A stretch of DNA of 64,000 bases from Benincasa hispida (GCF_009727055.1 NC_052357.1:20904908-20968907), one strand, 5' to 3'; positions 1-11,838 are shown, numbered from the stretch's first letter. Made by a program: numbers and translations. Notes: a model not told the origin generated them from the sequence alone.

Positions 1-1240
1 CTCAAGTCATTGCTCATTCCTGCTCATGCTTGCTATAACAATTCCTTACTTTAGGCTACTAGACTTGTCTTAATGTTTCTCCAAACTATAGCTCCTCCGT
101 TAAAAGTGAAAACTGATCTGAAGGTAGATTTCTTGGAATCTACTCAGTCTGAAAATCAGAATCAGTGTATCCTATAAGGATCGAATCCTTAAGTCCATAC
201 ACAAGCATATAGTTCCTCGTTCTCCTTAGATACTTGAGAATGTTTTTTACAGCAGTCCAATGACTATGTCCTGGAGAGGATTGGAACCTGCTGACGATTC
301 CAACTGCAAAACATATGCCAGGGCGTGTACACAACATAACGTACATCAAAATCCCAACTGCAGATGCATATGGAATTCTGTTCATCTCCTCAACTTCTTG
401 AGGTGTTTTAGGACACTATTCCTTCGATAAATGAATTCCATGCCTAAAAGGTAACATAACTTTCTTGGAATTTTGCATATTATTCCTTGACAACATCTTG
501 TCAATATAAGATGTCTGAGATAATGCCAATGTTCTATTCTTTCGATTCCGAAAGATCTGTATTCCTACACACATATTGAATATCACCCAAATCTTTCATT
601 TAGAACTGTGTTGCTAAACATCTCTTTACGTCAGCAAGAAAACTTGTCTTATTCCCAATGAACAAAATATCATCAACATAAAGAACTAAGAATGCTACAG
701 TTTAGTTGACTATCTTCTTGTACACACAAGGTTCCTCAACATTCTGTTCAAAGCCATAATATTTGATCGCAATGTCAAATCTTATATTCCAGGATCTGGA
801 CGCTTGTTTCAATACATAAATGGATCGATTAAGCTTACAGACTTTCTGTTCCTGCCCTTTTTCGATGAACCCTTCTGATTGAGACATAAAAATACTTTCA
901 TCAAGATAATCATTCAGAAAAGCTGTCTTAACATCCATTTTCCATATCTCATAGTCATAATATGTGGCAATGACAAAAAGTATTCTTATTAATTTTATCA
1001 TGGCACATAATCAACTCTCTCTTTGGGTAAAACCTTTTTCCATGAATCTGGCTTTATAGGTTTGTACCTTGCCATTTTGGTCTCGTTTTCTCTTGTAGAT
1101 CCATTTATAACCTATAGGTGTAACCCCATGTGGTTGAGATCTACAAGTTCCCAGATAGAGTTGACGTACATAGATTCCATTTCATCGTCCATGGCTTTTA
1201 TCCATTGTTCCCTGTCAACATCTTCCATTGCCTTCTTAAA
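1..1240 (-). pseudogene. copia A reverse transcriptase / RNase H remnant
   Basis: The RT N-terminal block reads in 1112-1240 (EQWIKAMDDEMESM), the middle block in 702-1001 (KMDVKTAFLNDYLDESIF) and the connection domain in 140-385 (PYASAVGILMYVMLCTRPGI). The catalytic box YVDD is still readable near 670-700 on the minus strand. The start of RNase H (GYTDSDFQ) lies near 140-165 and continues, broken, to position 1. These pieces are in different frames with stops between them, so no RT is made. In an active element this enzyme would copy the RNA genome in cytoplasmic virus-like particles. Confidence 0.88.
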
Positions 1241-2657
1241 GGTTAATGGATCCTCTAAACCATCATCTTGTATGATGTTTTGAGTTTCTGTTAAACCCAT
1301 GTAGCGTTTAGGTTGTTGAATAACCCTCCCACTACATCGAGGCATCCCCAATTGGGGATGAACGTGATGGGACAACAACCGTTGTTGATGGACCAGCTCT
1401 ATTAACAACTTTTGTTGATATTTCTGTAGTATCTTTGGTTAGTTCTTGTAATATTAGTTTACTGTGAGGTAGATGATTTTTAATATGATCCTCTTCCAAG
1501 AACGTAGCATTTTTCGATACAAATACTTTATCTTCTTTGGGATCATAAAACAATCCTCCTCTTGTTTCTTTGGGATATCCTATATATAGGCATAATTTCG
1601 AACATGTTTCCAATTTCTTAGGATTCTGTATCAACATGTGTGCTGGACAACCCCAGATACGAAAAATGACGTAAACTCATTTGCGTTCTTTCTATAATTC
1701 ATACGGTGTTTCCGAAACACTTTTTGATGGAACAACGTTTAAAATATGTATTGCAGTCTATACTGCATACCCCCAAAGGAATGAGGTAACTAAGCATAAC
1801 TCATCATAAACCGAACCATGTCCAACAAGGTTTGATTTCTCCTTTCAACAACATCGTTTTGTTGTGGTGTTCCAGGTGCTGTGAGTTGGGATTGAATTCC
1901 ATGATCTACTAGATAGTTCTGGAATTGTAAATCCATATACTTACCAACTCGATCAGATCGAAGTGTTTTAATTTTTTTACTTAACAGATTTTCAGTCTCA
2001 GCCTTAAATTCTTTGAGTTTTCAAGATTTTTAGACTTGTGACTGATTAAGTAAATCTAGTCATATCTAGAGTAATTGTCAATAAAACTGATGAAGTACTG
2101 ATATCCTCTTCGAGCTTTAACATTCATCGGACCACGTAGGTCTGAATGTATAAGTTCAAAAGGCTCTTTGGCACAGAGACCTTTGTCAGAAAAAGATCTT
2201 TTAGTCATTTTTCCCTTCAGACATGATTCACATGGAGGTAGAGAACTTTCTTTTAACTGATTTAGATGACCGTCTTTAACCAATCTCTCAATCTTGTTGA
2301 GATTAATGTGACCAAGTCTGAGGAGAAATTTTTCGCTTCTTATTATGAGTCTAAGCCGTTTAAACATCTCTATACTTAAAATGGCTCTTGCTTCAGTTGG
2401 TTTTAATATGTACAAGTTGCTATCAAGTCTTGTAGAACAAATATGTACACCTCTTGAATAAACAAACACTCCATTACATTCAAAAGATATACTATACATA
2501 TTTTCTAATAGACAAGAAATGGAGATCAGATTTCTTTTCATCTTAGGTACATAGAACACATTCTTAAGTAAGATAAAAGAATCTCTAGAAAACAACTTTA
2601 CATCACCCACTGCTTTAGCTGAAATGACTTCACCCATTCCCACCTTGAAAGTCATCT
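1241..2657 (-). pseudogene. copia A GAG-pre-integrase and integrase remnant
   Basis: The reading 2056-2655 gives about 199 residues: end of the protease-linked segment (RNLISISCLLE), GAG-pre-integrase with LGHINLNKIERLVKDGHL and CESCLKGKMTKRSF, then the start of the integrase core (LIHSDLRGPM...FIDNYSRYD). The first zinc-binding His of the HHCC motif is not visible, and the CESC pair remains. The C-terminal integrase block (KLCLYIGYPKETRGGLFYDP, ATFLEEDHI) reads in 1332-1637. Between about 1640 and 2056 the core is broken by several frameshifts. Not functional. Confidence 0.87.
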
Positions 2658-2659
2658 CA

Positions 2660-2893
2660 TATTCAAATTTCTTGTTCTATTACAGTAACTCGCATAAGAG
2701 TTATAAATGCTTGTCTTCTGATGGTAGATTGTTTATATCTAAACATATTTTTTTGGATGAGACCTCCTTCCCTTATTCTATTAAATCCAAACGTCTAACG
2801 TGTGAATCTTCATCTCCTTTGCTTCATATGCTACAAAGTACATCTCATATGCAAACACATGATAAATCTCGAAGAAATGATAATTTGCAATGA
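2660..2893 (+). pseudogene. plus-strand copia integrase C-terminal fragment
   Basis: From about 2666 the plus strand reads SNSHKSYKCLSSDGRLFISK followed by HIFLDETSFPYS. This is the block just after the copia integrase core that normally precedes the linker to RT. It is a scrap of a different copia family lying head-to-head against element A. The reading stays open to 2893 but has no further recognisable domain. No LTR of its own was found. Confidence 0.7.
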
Positions 2894-3149
2894 AGAAAAT
2901 GTATTTTAGCATTATAAGAAAATCATCAATCCAATAACAAAAAAAAAATGTTTAATAAACACAAATTTAAGTCATCACTAGGAATCCATAGACAAAAGTT
3001 AGATAATAAATCTATGCATGGTGTTTCCCACTCCACAACCTACATCAAAATACTCTTCCTCTTCCTATTTTCTCCATTCAAGTGTTGCCTTCCTTCACTA
3101 GAATCATTCTCCAAAGTCAACCTTTGTTCACTGTTCACACTAAATTTAT
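2894..3149. other. AT-rich gap, no gene recognised
   Basis: Between the plus-strand copia scrap and the copia B LTR there is AT-rich sequence with a short open stretch (2948-3151) that has no recognisable domain. I see no gene. Confidence 0.5.
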
Positions 3150-3444
3150 AAGCCCCAAGTGTTCAATATTGTTGTAGTATCCAAGAATAGTATTAGAAAT
3201 AGAAATTATAGAGAAACATTGCCATATACCTAATTTTGAAGTGTTCCTAACTCATATATTTTATATTTTACATTTAATAATTTACAACGGAATCCCACAC
3301 TCATCCAAATCTTATGAAAGAAAAGAGAGAATAAAAGAATATGTACAGAGAGATGGAAGAAAAAGTTCTGAAGTTCTGAAAGAGAGGGAGTTATAATCTC
3401 TCCCAAATTCAATTAAAATTTAATTTAACAAATAATATATAATA

Positions 3445-3492
<48 letters not shown>

Positions 3493-4876
3493 AATCACTA
3501 ATTTATCATTATAATATATATTAAACCTATGTTATATCGAATATAGCACATAACCTATAGTTTTTATATTGTATCAAATACAATATAATCTATAGTTTTT
3601 ATTTCTATCAATAAGTACGACATTTAATATAAATCACATTTATACTAAATTTAATTATATGAATCCAATCCATATAAATAGTATTTGAATCATATTCAAA
3701 TACTTAATTTCTCTAAAAAAACTTTAAACTATAATGTATCAAATACATTATATTAATTATATCATGTATAATTAACTCAAATAAATTATATCACATATAT
3801 TTTCCTTCAATTAATTTGAAAAATTCAAATTAATCCAAAATTAATTCTCAATAATACCTGTTGAGCTACAAATGGGACCTTATGAACCTATAGATTGAAG
3901 CTCCAATAGTACTCGGATAATTAATTAAACTCCTTTAATTAAATTATCCAACATCCATTAACTGGGATAGCTACACTTTTCACATTACAGATATATTTAT
4001 GTGTCCATTGGATATAACCAGTCAATAGTGCGATGACCCTTCACAAATTGCTCGTAAGTACAACTAGGTCAAAATTACCGTTTTGCTCCTGTAGTTACAT
4101 CTAACTCCTCAAGTACCACCGATCCCTCTAATGAATAATATTCAACGATGACCAAACACCTCTCGGGCCAAGAGAGGGTGTGGCGTCACATTGTTCAAGC
4201 CCTGGAATGAGGCCTTAAAGGAGCAATTTGTCTACTTACCTCGATCTATGGGAAGGTGTTAATTCTGTCTTGTGTAACTGTGTTCCCAACTTCTCAATCA
4301 GACGAATCTCCAAAATGGTAAGCTTATTGAGTCGGTGATCCGACCACTCTCACCCGTACAAATCAAAGGACTGCCTTTATAAGCAGGAGTTCACAACTCA
4401 CTTAGGATTCACGTTATGTCATCTATGGTCATCCTGATGAAATGTAAGTCTTTACTATTAACGCATTATATAATGAGACTATTCATTTCGTGGTCTGATC
4501 TTATACAAGCTCTTTTGTATAGAACACCATGTTCATATGTCTCCACCTGAATGATCAGGATCAGATCATTTGTAGTACTTTACAACAATTATAACATCTA
4601 TAAAGCGGGTCGTATTCGTAATCTCACCAGGATAAGGTATCCAATCTTATCCATCTACTATAGACCATTTAGGTTATCATTTAAACATGATCTACCTGTA
4701 TGTCTCTACATACATGTTTAAGTTACAGAAGATAACCTTGGATGTTAATTTGGTTTTTTGGGTTAATGCCATTAAGTGTCGAATAAAATATCTCACATTT
4801 TATTAAATAACTAATCGTTTGTACATTACAATTCTAAACTACATGACCCATGAGATTTAGTGCATCAACCCCAACA
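3150..4876 (-). repeat. 3' LTR of copia element B
   Basis: Read on the minus strand it starts TGTTGGGGTTGATGCACTAA at 4876, the TGTTG start expected of a copia LTR, and lies just downstream of the RNase H end of element B. The block 3870-4330 is the reverse complement of conserved blocks in three plus-strand LTRs of the same family (12203-12680, 56375-56850 and 58813-59290). The inner (left) boundary near 3150 is uncertain because no second LTR or target duplication survives to test it. It contains a pure TA microsatellite. Confidence 0.75.
3452..3488. repeat. (TA)n microsatellite
   Basis: About 18 uninterrupted TA units, extended leftward by imperfect AT repeats from about 3434. It lies inside the copia B LTR and is probably length-polymorphic. 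Confidence 0.95.
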
Positions 4877-5014
4877 ACCTTCTACTTGTCCTAAAGCTAA
4901 CGAGGTGTACATGATAAAAGTCATACTAATATAAAAACACATAAAATAGTAAACTAGGGCATAATACACGCCCTACAAAAGCTTCCACTTGCCCTAGACC
5001 AAATGTTGCATGTC

Positions 5015-6835
5015 CTATAGACCTATACTCTGCAGGTGACCCTCAAACACCTTAGCCATAAGGGCTTTTGTAAATGGATCAGCAACGTTGTGCACCAAAG
5101 CAATCTGCATGACAATCATGTCCCTTCGATGCACAATCTCCCAAATAAGATGATAATTTCTCTCTATGTGCTTCTTGCGCTTGTGGCTCCTAGGCTCTCG
5201 AAAATTAGCCACAACACCACTATTATCATAATAAAGGGTGATGGGCCTAGACATGTCCGAAACCACTTCTAGATCAGTCAAAAACTTCCTGAGCCACACA
5301 GTTTCCTTAGCAGCTTCACAAGCCGCCAGGTACTCAGCCCTTATAATGGAGTTAGCAACGCACCCCTGCTCGGTGCTTTTTCAAACTACTGCCCTTCATT
5401 AAGAGTGAACACTAATCCTGATATGGATTTCCTAGAATCCTTATCAGTTTAGAAATCAGAGTCTGTGTATCGTGTAAGGATAAATCCTTAGAACCCTACA
5501 TGAGCATATAGTCCCTTCTTCTCTGAAGATACTTGAGGATATTCTTAACAGTGGTCCAATGATCAAATCCTAGATTAGACTGATATCTACTAACTATCCC
5601 CATTGCATAGCAGATGTTAGGTTTAGTGCATAACATCGCATACATCAAGCTACTAAAAGCCGATGCATAGGGGATCCATCTCATTTCCTTAACCTCTTGA
5701 GGTGTCTTAGGACACGATTTTTTAAACAAAATAACTCCATGCCTGAAAGGGAGTAAACCCCTCTTAGTGTTCTGCATCGAAAACTTGATAAGCATCTTGT
5801 CAATGTACGATGCCTAAGACAGGGCCAGTGTTTTGTTCTTTCGATCTCTAAAGATCTTAATGCCCATAACAAGTTGCGCCTCTCCCAAATATTTCATTTT
5901 GAATTGGATCGCTAGCCATTCTTAATTTTAGTCAGCATACCTACATCATTCCCAATGAGTAGGATATCGTCGTCTACATACAACACAGAAAAGCTAATAA
6001 ACTATTGATGATTTTCTTGTAAACACAAGGCTCATCAACATTCTGATCAAAGCCTTAAGATTTGATCACAATATTAAATCTTATATTCCAAGATCGAGAA
6101 GCTTGCTTCAATCCATAAATGGACCGATTAAGCTTGCAAACATTTTACTCTTGACCTTGGGTTATGAATCCCTCAGGTTGCTAAACTTTTGCTCCTAACC
6201 TTGGGTCATGAATCCCTCAGGTTTCTCCATAAAAATGGTTTCCTCAAGATTGTCATTCAGAAAAGCAGTCTTGACGTCTATTTGCTAAATCTCATAGTCA
6301 TAATATGAGATAATGAACAGGAGTATCCGAATAGACTTCAACATGGCAACAGGTGAGAAAGTCTCCTCATAGTCGACTTCCTTAACTTGATTATAACCCT
6401 TTGCCACAAGTCTAGCCTTGAAGGTTTGCACCTTCCCATCAGTACCCTGTTTTCTCTTGTAGATCCACTGGAAACCTATAGGTTTTACCCTATCAGGTTG
6501 ATCTACAAGATTGCAAACTGAATTGAAGTACATAGACTCCATTTTAAGATCTATAGCTTTGATCCATACATCTTTGTCAACATCCTCCATTACCTTCTTG
6601 TAAGACAATGGATACTCAACATCTCCTTCAGCTACGATAGCTAGGGTTTCTATTAAACCCCTATAACGAATAGACGTGTTTGCAACCCTCCCACTATGTC
6701 GAGACTCCCTTAACACTTGAGGTAGATTTGACCTACTAGATGAACCAATTTCAACAACTCTTTTTGAGGTGTTGTGCTCTTTAACAACTCTTGTTGAAGG
6801 TTCAGAAGTTTCACTAGAAAATTCATTCAACACAA
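5015..6835 (-). pseudogene. copia B reverse transcriptase / RNase H remnant
   Basis: RNase H reads in 5015-5299 (MWLRKFLTDLEVV, YYDNSGVVANFREPRSHKR, HIERNYHLIWEIV). The RT connection reads in 5496-5795 (PYASAFSSLMYAMLCTKPNI). The catalytic box reads VLYVDDDILLI near 5957-5990. The RT N-terminus reads in 6285-6620 (GFQWIYKRKQGTDGKVQTFK, LVAKGYNQVKEVDYEETFSP). A local duplication near 6145-6225 repeats the segment around the words CCTTGGGTYATGAATCCCTC. Stops and frameshifts separate the blocks, so the enzyme is not made. Confidence 0.88.
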
Positions 6836-8145
6836 TTTTACTACGGGGTTTATGCTACCTTATGTGGTCCTCTTCTAAAAATGTAATGTTTACCGACATA
6901 AATACCTTATTATCCTTAGGATCATAGAAGTAACTACCTCTCATTCCTTTAGGGTAACTTACAAATAGGCATAATTTTGAAAGAGATTCCAATTTCTTAA
7001 GATTTTCCTCAAGCACATAGGTTGGACAACCCCAAATCCTGAAATGGTGTAAACTACCTTTACGACCATTCCACAATTCTATAGGTGTTCCATTAACACT
7101 TTCGAAAGGAAAGCAGTTCAAAATGTAAGTTGCAGTATGTACTACATAACCCTTAAGGAAGCATTACTCATCCTAAATCGAACCATGTTGAACAGGGTTC
7201 GATTTCTCCTTTCTGATATACCATTCTACTGAGGTGTACCAGGTGCTGAGCGTTGGGATACAATTCCATGCTCTATCAAATAGTCTTGGAATATTAGATC
7301 TAAATACTCTCCACCTCGATTAGATTGAGATGTTATAATCGTTTTATTTAATGCATTTGCAACCTTAGCCTTGTACTCCTTGAACTTTTCAAGGGCTTCA
7401 GACTTATGTTGCATTAAATATACATATTCATATTTAGAATAATTATCAGTAAAAGTGATGAAATATTCAAACCCTCCTCTTGCCTTAACATTCATTAGAC
7501 CATAGAGGTCTGAATATATAAGTTCCAAGGGTTCTTTGGCTCTACGACCTTTTCCAATAAAAGATCTTTTAGTCATTTCGCCTTATAGGCATGACTCACA
7601 TACAGGTAAAAAAGTTTCTTCTAACTCACTTAGAAGTCCATTATTGACCAGTATCTTAATCCTATTGAGATTTATGTGTCCAAGTCTTAGACATCAAAGA
7701 TGGGCATTTTCCTTAGAAGAATTTTTCTGTCTTTTATTTTGAATTATCGCAGTTTTAAACAACTCAGTATTAAGAACAACTTTAGTTGCTAACGATCATA
7801 GCACTTAAAGATTGTCTTCTAGCTTAGCAGAATAAAGTTCCATATCATTCTTAGAAATAAACCCTTTATTCATAGAAAAATGTACATAACAATTTTGTTC
7901 AATTAAACACTTTAAAAAAATTAAGTTCCTCTTTAAATCAAGAACTACATATACATTGTCCAATGAAATATAACTTTTTTGTAAAGTAAGCCGGAATCTT
8001 CCCATTCCTTAGCTGAGACGACGTGTGCAGTTCCAACACGCATCGTCATCTTCCCAGCATCCAGTTGCCGCCAGGAATTAATTCCCTAAAATGAAGAACA
8101 AATATGGTTAGTGGCGCTTGAATCTATTATCCAGGCTGAATCATC
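6836..8145 (-). pseudogene. copia B integrase and protease remnant
   Basis: The integrase C-terminal block is 6855-7121 (FRIWGCPTYVLEENLKKLE, KLCLFVSYPKGMRGSYFYDP). The core is 7226-7576 (LELIYSDLYGLMNVKARGG, FITFTDNYSKYEYVYLM, NRGGEYLDL, HGIVSQRSAPGTPQ). The protease reads near 8085-8145 as WIIDSSATNHIC: the DSG catalytic triad has become DSS, a loss of the conserved Gly on top of the frame breaks. Between about 7577 and 7805 the GAG-pre-integrase block is present but broken. Confidence 0.85.
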
Positions 8146-9012
8146 ATTCTCCACTAAATAAGTCTCCAAAATAAGTAAATCACATTTACCTTGCTTGGCC
8201 TTCTTCTTTTCTGCCAAGTATTTGGGATAATTCCTCTTTCAGTGTCCCTGCTGGTCCCAATGGAAAAAGATTCCCTTTGTAGCCTTGTGGTCAAGTTGTA
8301 GTCAATCATATTCATAACAGCATTGCTACGGAACTGCATGAAACTTTTAGGTAAAGTTTTTAGGATGAAGCTAACTTGACTGGCCTCATCGATGACAGGC
8401 TCATTCTTCTTCGCCACGTTAAAGCGGACCATCATTTTGAGAACGTGTTCTCAAACAAATGTCCCTTCGTACATATGAACATTGAAGATGAATTTAAGAG
8501 CGTCATGTCTGAGTTAAGCGGATGGTTGCCTGAACATTCCCCGCAGGGACTCCATGATCTAACGGGCAGTGAGCATGGGCTCATACTTCTTAGCCAAGAT
8601 GTAACAACCTAAATTTGTACGCATACACTACAAGAAATTAAATGTCAAATGTTAAGTAGGACAAAATTTAAAGGGGTGGTAAATGTAATACCCTAACCCT
8701 AATTTAGTTAATTAAGAATGAAAAATATATAAACTTAATAGGAAAGGCGGGTAGAAATTTAGAATTGGAAAAAAAAAATAAATTTATTAATTATCCAAAA
8801 ATAATGAATAAGGGGGCAGAATTAGGGAGGATTAATTAGAAGTTGGACGCTAGCTAATTCAAGAGACAAAGGGTAGTAGATAACTTTTGTTTGGGCACTG
8901 CTCATTGGAAGAATTAGAGGTGAATTAATTGCCCATATACTCCTAAAATTTGAAAGAGTTAAAAAGGGGAAGTGGAATCCACAAGCAGTGAAGGCAACCA
9001 CGCGTGAAAACT

Positions 9013-9205
9013 AGCGAGATTGGAGAGAAAATTGGAGAGAGCGAGATTGAAGAGAAAATTGGAGAGAGCGAGAGTAAAGAGAGCGAGATTCTCAGCGAGA
9101 TAGTGGGAGAGAGCGGGAGCGGGAGCGAGAACGAAAGCGAGACCAGTGAGAGCGAGAGCCAAACCAGCGAGAAAGCTTGAGAGAGCGAGATTCTGAGAAA
9201 AATAG
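9013..9205 (+). repeat. GAGCGAGA-word array in solo LTR
   Basis: Some 190 bases built largely from AGCGAGA, GGAGAGAGCGAGA and GAGAAAATTGGAGAGA words, almost purely purine on the plus strand. The minus strand yields open frames of Ser-Leu repeats that are by-products of the low complexity. Related GCGAGAT words form an array in the other solo LTR at 48202-48570. Confidence 0.85.
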
Positions 9206-9427
9206 AGCGAGATTTGGATAGAAACATGGACTATGCGTTGAATTTGGCCACGATCTTATAGATTATACATGGAGAACCCTAAAATTGAATACAAACAAAG
9301 ATTGAAGACGTAAAGGCAAACGTTAGCCAAAATTAGGTGTCTTATTAAGAGAAATTCTTAAACCTAAGTAATTTTAAAGAAGACATTTGTAGGATGAGTT
9401 GTCACACTGAGAAGAGCTGAAAACCAC

Positions 9428-9436
9428 TATAAATAG
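9428..9436 (+). promoter_or_regulatory. TATA box in the solo LTR
   Basis: TATAAATAG with a purine-rich lead and a downstream ACCCTTTGCC stretch, in the position expected for the U3/R border of a plant LTR. It sets the LTR on the plus strand. Whether it is active cannot be seen. Confidence 0.55.
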
Positions 9437-9789
9437 GACCCTTTGCCTAAAGATTTAACCATTCTCAAACAAATCTCAGTAACAAAGAATCTTGTGAAAG
9501 AATAAGTGTGAGTGAGGAAGTTCTGTGAGGTTAAAAGAGATAAAGCTCGGGTGAGGTGCTGCCCAAATTTCCTTCAGTTTAAGAGGGAAAGCTCTACTGA
9601 TCAAACCATAAGGAATAATAAGGAATAACTAGGATCGCAGTCAAGGTAAGTAGTTATCTCACCAGTGTTTCATGGTAGTGTACCTTTAATATATTGCACA
9701 ATTATGTTATTGTTATGTTGCATTACATGGGACCCCATGCATTATGTTTGTTCATAAGATTAAATTTTAATTAGATAAAGGTTATGCTT

Positions 9790-9966
9790 CTAGGGCTAGC
9801 AGGGCATGTATGGTTGCACCCCTCTAGACCCAATTCTATATCAAGATTATTCTAGGGCTAACAGGGCATGTATGGTTGCACCTCTCTAGACCCAATTCTA
9901 TGTCAAGATTATGCTAGGGACTAACAGGGTATGTATGGTTGCACCCCTCTAGTCCAATCTTACGTT
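9790..9966 (+). repeat. 62-bp tandem repeat, three copies
   Basis: Units start at 9790, 9852 and 9914 with the word CTAGGGCTAACAGGGCATG; the third is slightly shorter and diverged. It lies downstream of the TATA box, so it would be in the transcribed part of the LTR. Confidence 0.9.
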
Positions 9967-9986
9967 TATGTTAATGGTTGATGTTA

Positions 9987-10210
9987 GATGCGACTCTGGC
10001 CCTACTGACTGCATAACCCGCTAATCATCAGATGGGCTAGTTTCTGCCTAAGTCCTCATCTTCTTATCAGGGCGGAAAAATTTACGTTAGTGGTGTTGGA
10101 TGCGACTCTGGCCCTACTGACTGCATGACCCGCTAATCATCAGATGGGTTAGTTTTTGCCTAAGTCCTCATCTTTCTATCAGGGCGGAGAAATTTACATT
10201 AGAAGCATAA
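9987..10210 (+). repeat. 112-bp tandem repeat, two copies
   Basis: Two near-identical units start at 9987 and 10099 with GATGCGACTCTGGCCCTACT, and each ends in a CAGGGCGGA...AATTTAC stretch. They directly follow the 62-bp array in the same LTR. Confidence 0.92.
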
Positions 10211-10795
10211 CCGATCACCACATGTTATTATATGTTTTCGGTCCTAATCATATGTTTTTCAGGACATGTTGCATATGATTGTGCATTTGGTCACTACCTT
10301 ATGTGAGAACTACTTATTGGGTATATTATATACTCATCCTATTTTTACAGACTTTGTAGGTAAGGACACAGCATAGGTGGCAGAACTGGACGTCGCTCAA
10401 ATAGCCAACTATCAAACTCACTATTATAGGCATATGCATTTTTGTATTACTACGTTAGTGTTTTATGGATCTTGGTGTTTTGTAAAATAAACTTTTTATA
10501 TAGTTTTCTACCTAATTAATAAAATCTTTGATATGTTCTTTTGAGATTTTTGTCCAAAACTCATCTCATAATAGAAAAGTCTAAGAATGCATGTCGTAGT
10601 AGTCGGATCACAGTATGTAAGGATCCGGTCATTACACAAGACTTCAGAAAGGCTTGTCAAGATATATGCTCAGGCCTCTTCATTTGCCCGTACCCAATGC
10701 TTGTATACCTCTTGAACGTTTCGAGCGACATTTTGAGCTGGTATTGGAGGACATTCCTCCACTAGGACAAATCTTAGATCATCAATAACTTGAGA

Positions 10796-11838
10796 CTTTA
10801 GAGATCTTAAAGTAAGACAAAGTCACTTATCCATTTATCTTGAGACTTTTGCTCAAAATAACTTCCATACAAATCCTCTTCTTCAAACCTTTCTATATCT
10901 GATAAATCATACAAACTCTAAGTTGGGAGCAACTCATCAACTTTAAATTGTTCTTTAAGATAAGGATGTTTGAGTAGCATATTAACTGCCCATCTTTGTT
11001 CAGACTTTTGATCGATACATTTTGAAAGAAAATCTCTTCCTTCTCTAGATAATTTTTCTGCAATGTTTGTTGGTAGATCCATTTGATTCACAACCTTTTT
11101 TTGTCAATTGTCCCAGAGTTCTACATTCACTTCGGACTCACTTTCCAGAAATCATTTCAATTAAAATACAACCCAAAGACCAGATATCAAGTAAAATGTT
11201 GAGCTTACTGAAAAGAATGGATTCTAGTGACATATATTTCATGTTCCTTTAAATCTTGGCTTGGCATTAGATGGTATCACCACTTCCTCAAACTCATCGC
11301 ATTTCCTAGAAAGCCCAAAATCAACTATCTTCAACTTCACCTTGTCGGTATTATTAGGGAACACAAGAATATTATTTGGTTTGATATCACCATGTACATA
11401 CCCCCGTTCATGAATACAACAAAAACCTCTTACAATCATCCTGAGATACTTTTTAAACTCGGTCTCTGACAATTTCTCTCATCGCCTAATTAACTAAGTC
11501 AAACTACCTCCTGCAACATACTCCAATGCAAGGTTGTAAGTAACAGAATCAAGAGAGTCCCCTTCAAAACATACACCATTCCTAACACGCTGAATAATTT
11601 AAGGACATCTATTAAAATTGAGCAAAATAGTTTCTTCTATCATGAGTAAATAAGCATATTCTATCGAAACTACTTTAAGAGTAACAAAATCAAGAGGTGC
11701 CTTAGTTGGAACTGCTAAGAACATTGTGTCATAAGAACCTTTGTCCAAAACCTTCACTTGATTCCAAAACTGCTAAGAACATTGTGTCATAAGAACCTTT
11801 GTCCAAAACCTTCACTTGATTCCAATTAGACATCTCCA
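10796..11838 (-). pseudogene. MAPKKK-like protein kinase pseudogene
   Basis: A broken copy of the kinase at 30132-31043, collinear from the 3' flank to the start codon region and on through the upstream sequence to about 12185. The longest open piece (11239-11472) reads HERGYVHGDIKPNNILVF and KIVDFGLSRKCDEF, so it keeps the DFG aspartate (GAT at 11320-11322) that the intact copy lacks. Frameshifts occur before and after this piece. A 58-bp tandem duplication (11710-11825) near the N-terminus also breaks the frame. The 3' flank abuts the truncated copia B gag. Confidence 0.92.
11710..11825 (-). repeat. 58-bp tandem duplication inside the kinase pseudogene
   Basis: Units 11710-11767 and 11768-11825 are essentially identical and start AACTGCTAAGAACATTGTG. 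The length is not a multiple of three, so it frameshifts the glycine-loop region. The intact gene has a single copy. High identity of the units implies a recent event. Confidence 0.93.

Larger units (their letters stand above)
1..2657 (-). mobile_element. Ty1/copia element A, internal remnant, cut at both ends
   Basis: A decayed copia pol region reads right to left: end of protease/GAG-pre-integrase, integrase core, linker, reverse transcriptase, RNase H. The domain order (integrase before RT) is what separates copia from Gypsy. It continues past the left window edge. On the right it stops abruptly at about 2657, where plus-strand copia sequence begins, so gag, 5' LTR and primer site are missing. 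Several frameshifts and stops break the frame. It resembles element B (3150-10795) closely enough to be the same family, judged by shared peptide runs. Confidence 0.9.
8600..10636 (+). mobile_element. Gypsy-type solo LTR with CAAGA target duplication
   Basis: The element begins TGTAACAACC and ends GGTCATTACA. The five bases CAAGA flank both sides (8595-8599 and 10637-10641), and copia gag reads through on either side. There is no internal domain, primer site or PPT, so this is the product of LTR-LTR recombination. A TATA box at 9428-9436 and AATAAA words near the 3' end support plus orientation. It contains three internal tandem repeat families. A second LTR-start-like sequence (TGTAATACCCTAACCC) sits at 8684, but the target duplication supports the outer start. 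Confidence 0.93.
3150..10795 (-). mobile_element. Ty1/copia element B, 5'-truncated, split by a solo LTR
   Basis: On the minus strand the order is gag (10795 down to about 8150), protease, integrase, RT, RNase H, then the 3' LTR (4876-3150). The 5' LTR, primer site and gag start are lost: gag similarity ends at about 10790, directly against the kinase pseudogene. A 2037-bp Gypsy-type solo LTR (8600-10636) interrupts gag. Frame breaks occur throughout. Sequence 4877-5014, between the last pol codons and the LTR, holds the 3' untranslated region; a clean polypurine tract is not obvious. Confidence 0.88.
8146..10795 (-). pseudogene. copia B gag remnant, interrupted by the solo LTR
   Basis: The C-terminal half is in 8150-8599. 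It reads MMVRFNVAKKNEPVIDEASQ, VSFILKTLPKSFMQFRSNA, and a basic zinc-knuckle region (HWDQQGHWKRNYPKYLAEKK) in which the Cys residues are partly lost. The frame then meets the solo LTR. Gag resumes at 10642-10795, reading HWVRANEEA, AYILTSLSEVL and LRFVLVEECPPIPAQN. The two halves join cleanly across the CAAGA target duplication, which proves the LTR inserted into an existing gag. The first part of gag is missing at the kinase-pseudogene junction. Confidence 0.85.

Noticed and set aside
8943..9227. Minus-strand open frames of Ser/Leu repeats
   Set aside because: They are translations of the GAGCGAGA purine array in the solo LTR; two overlapping frames are equally open and neither has a domain.
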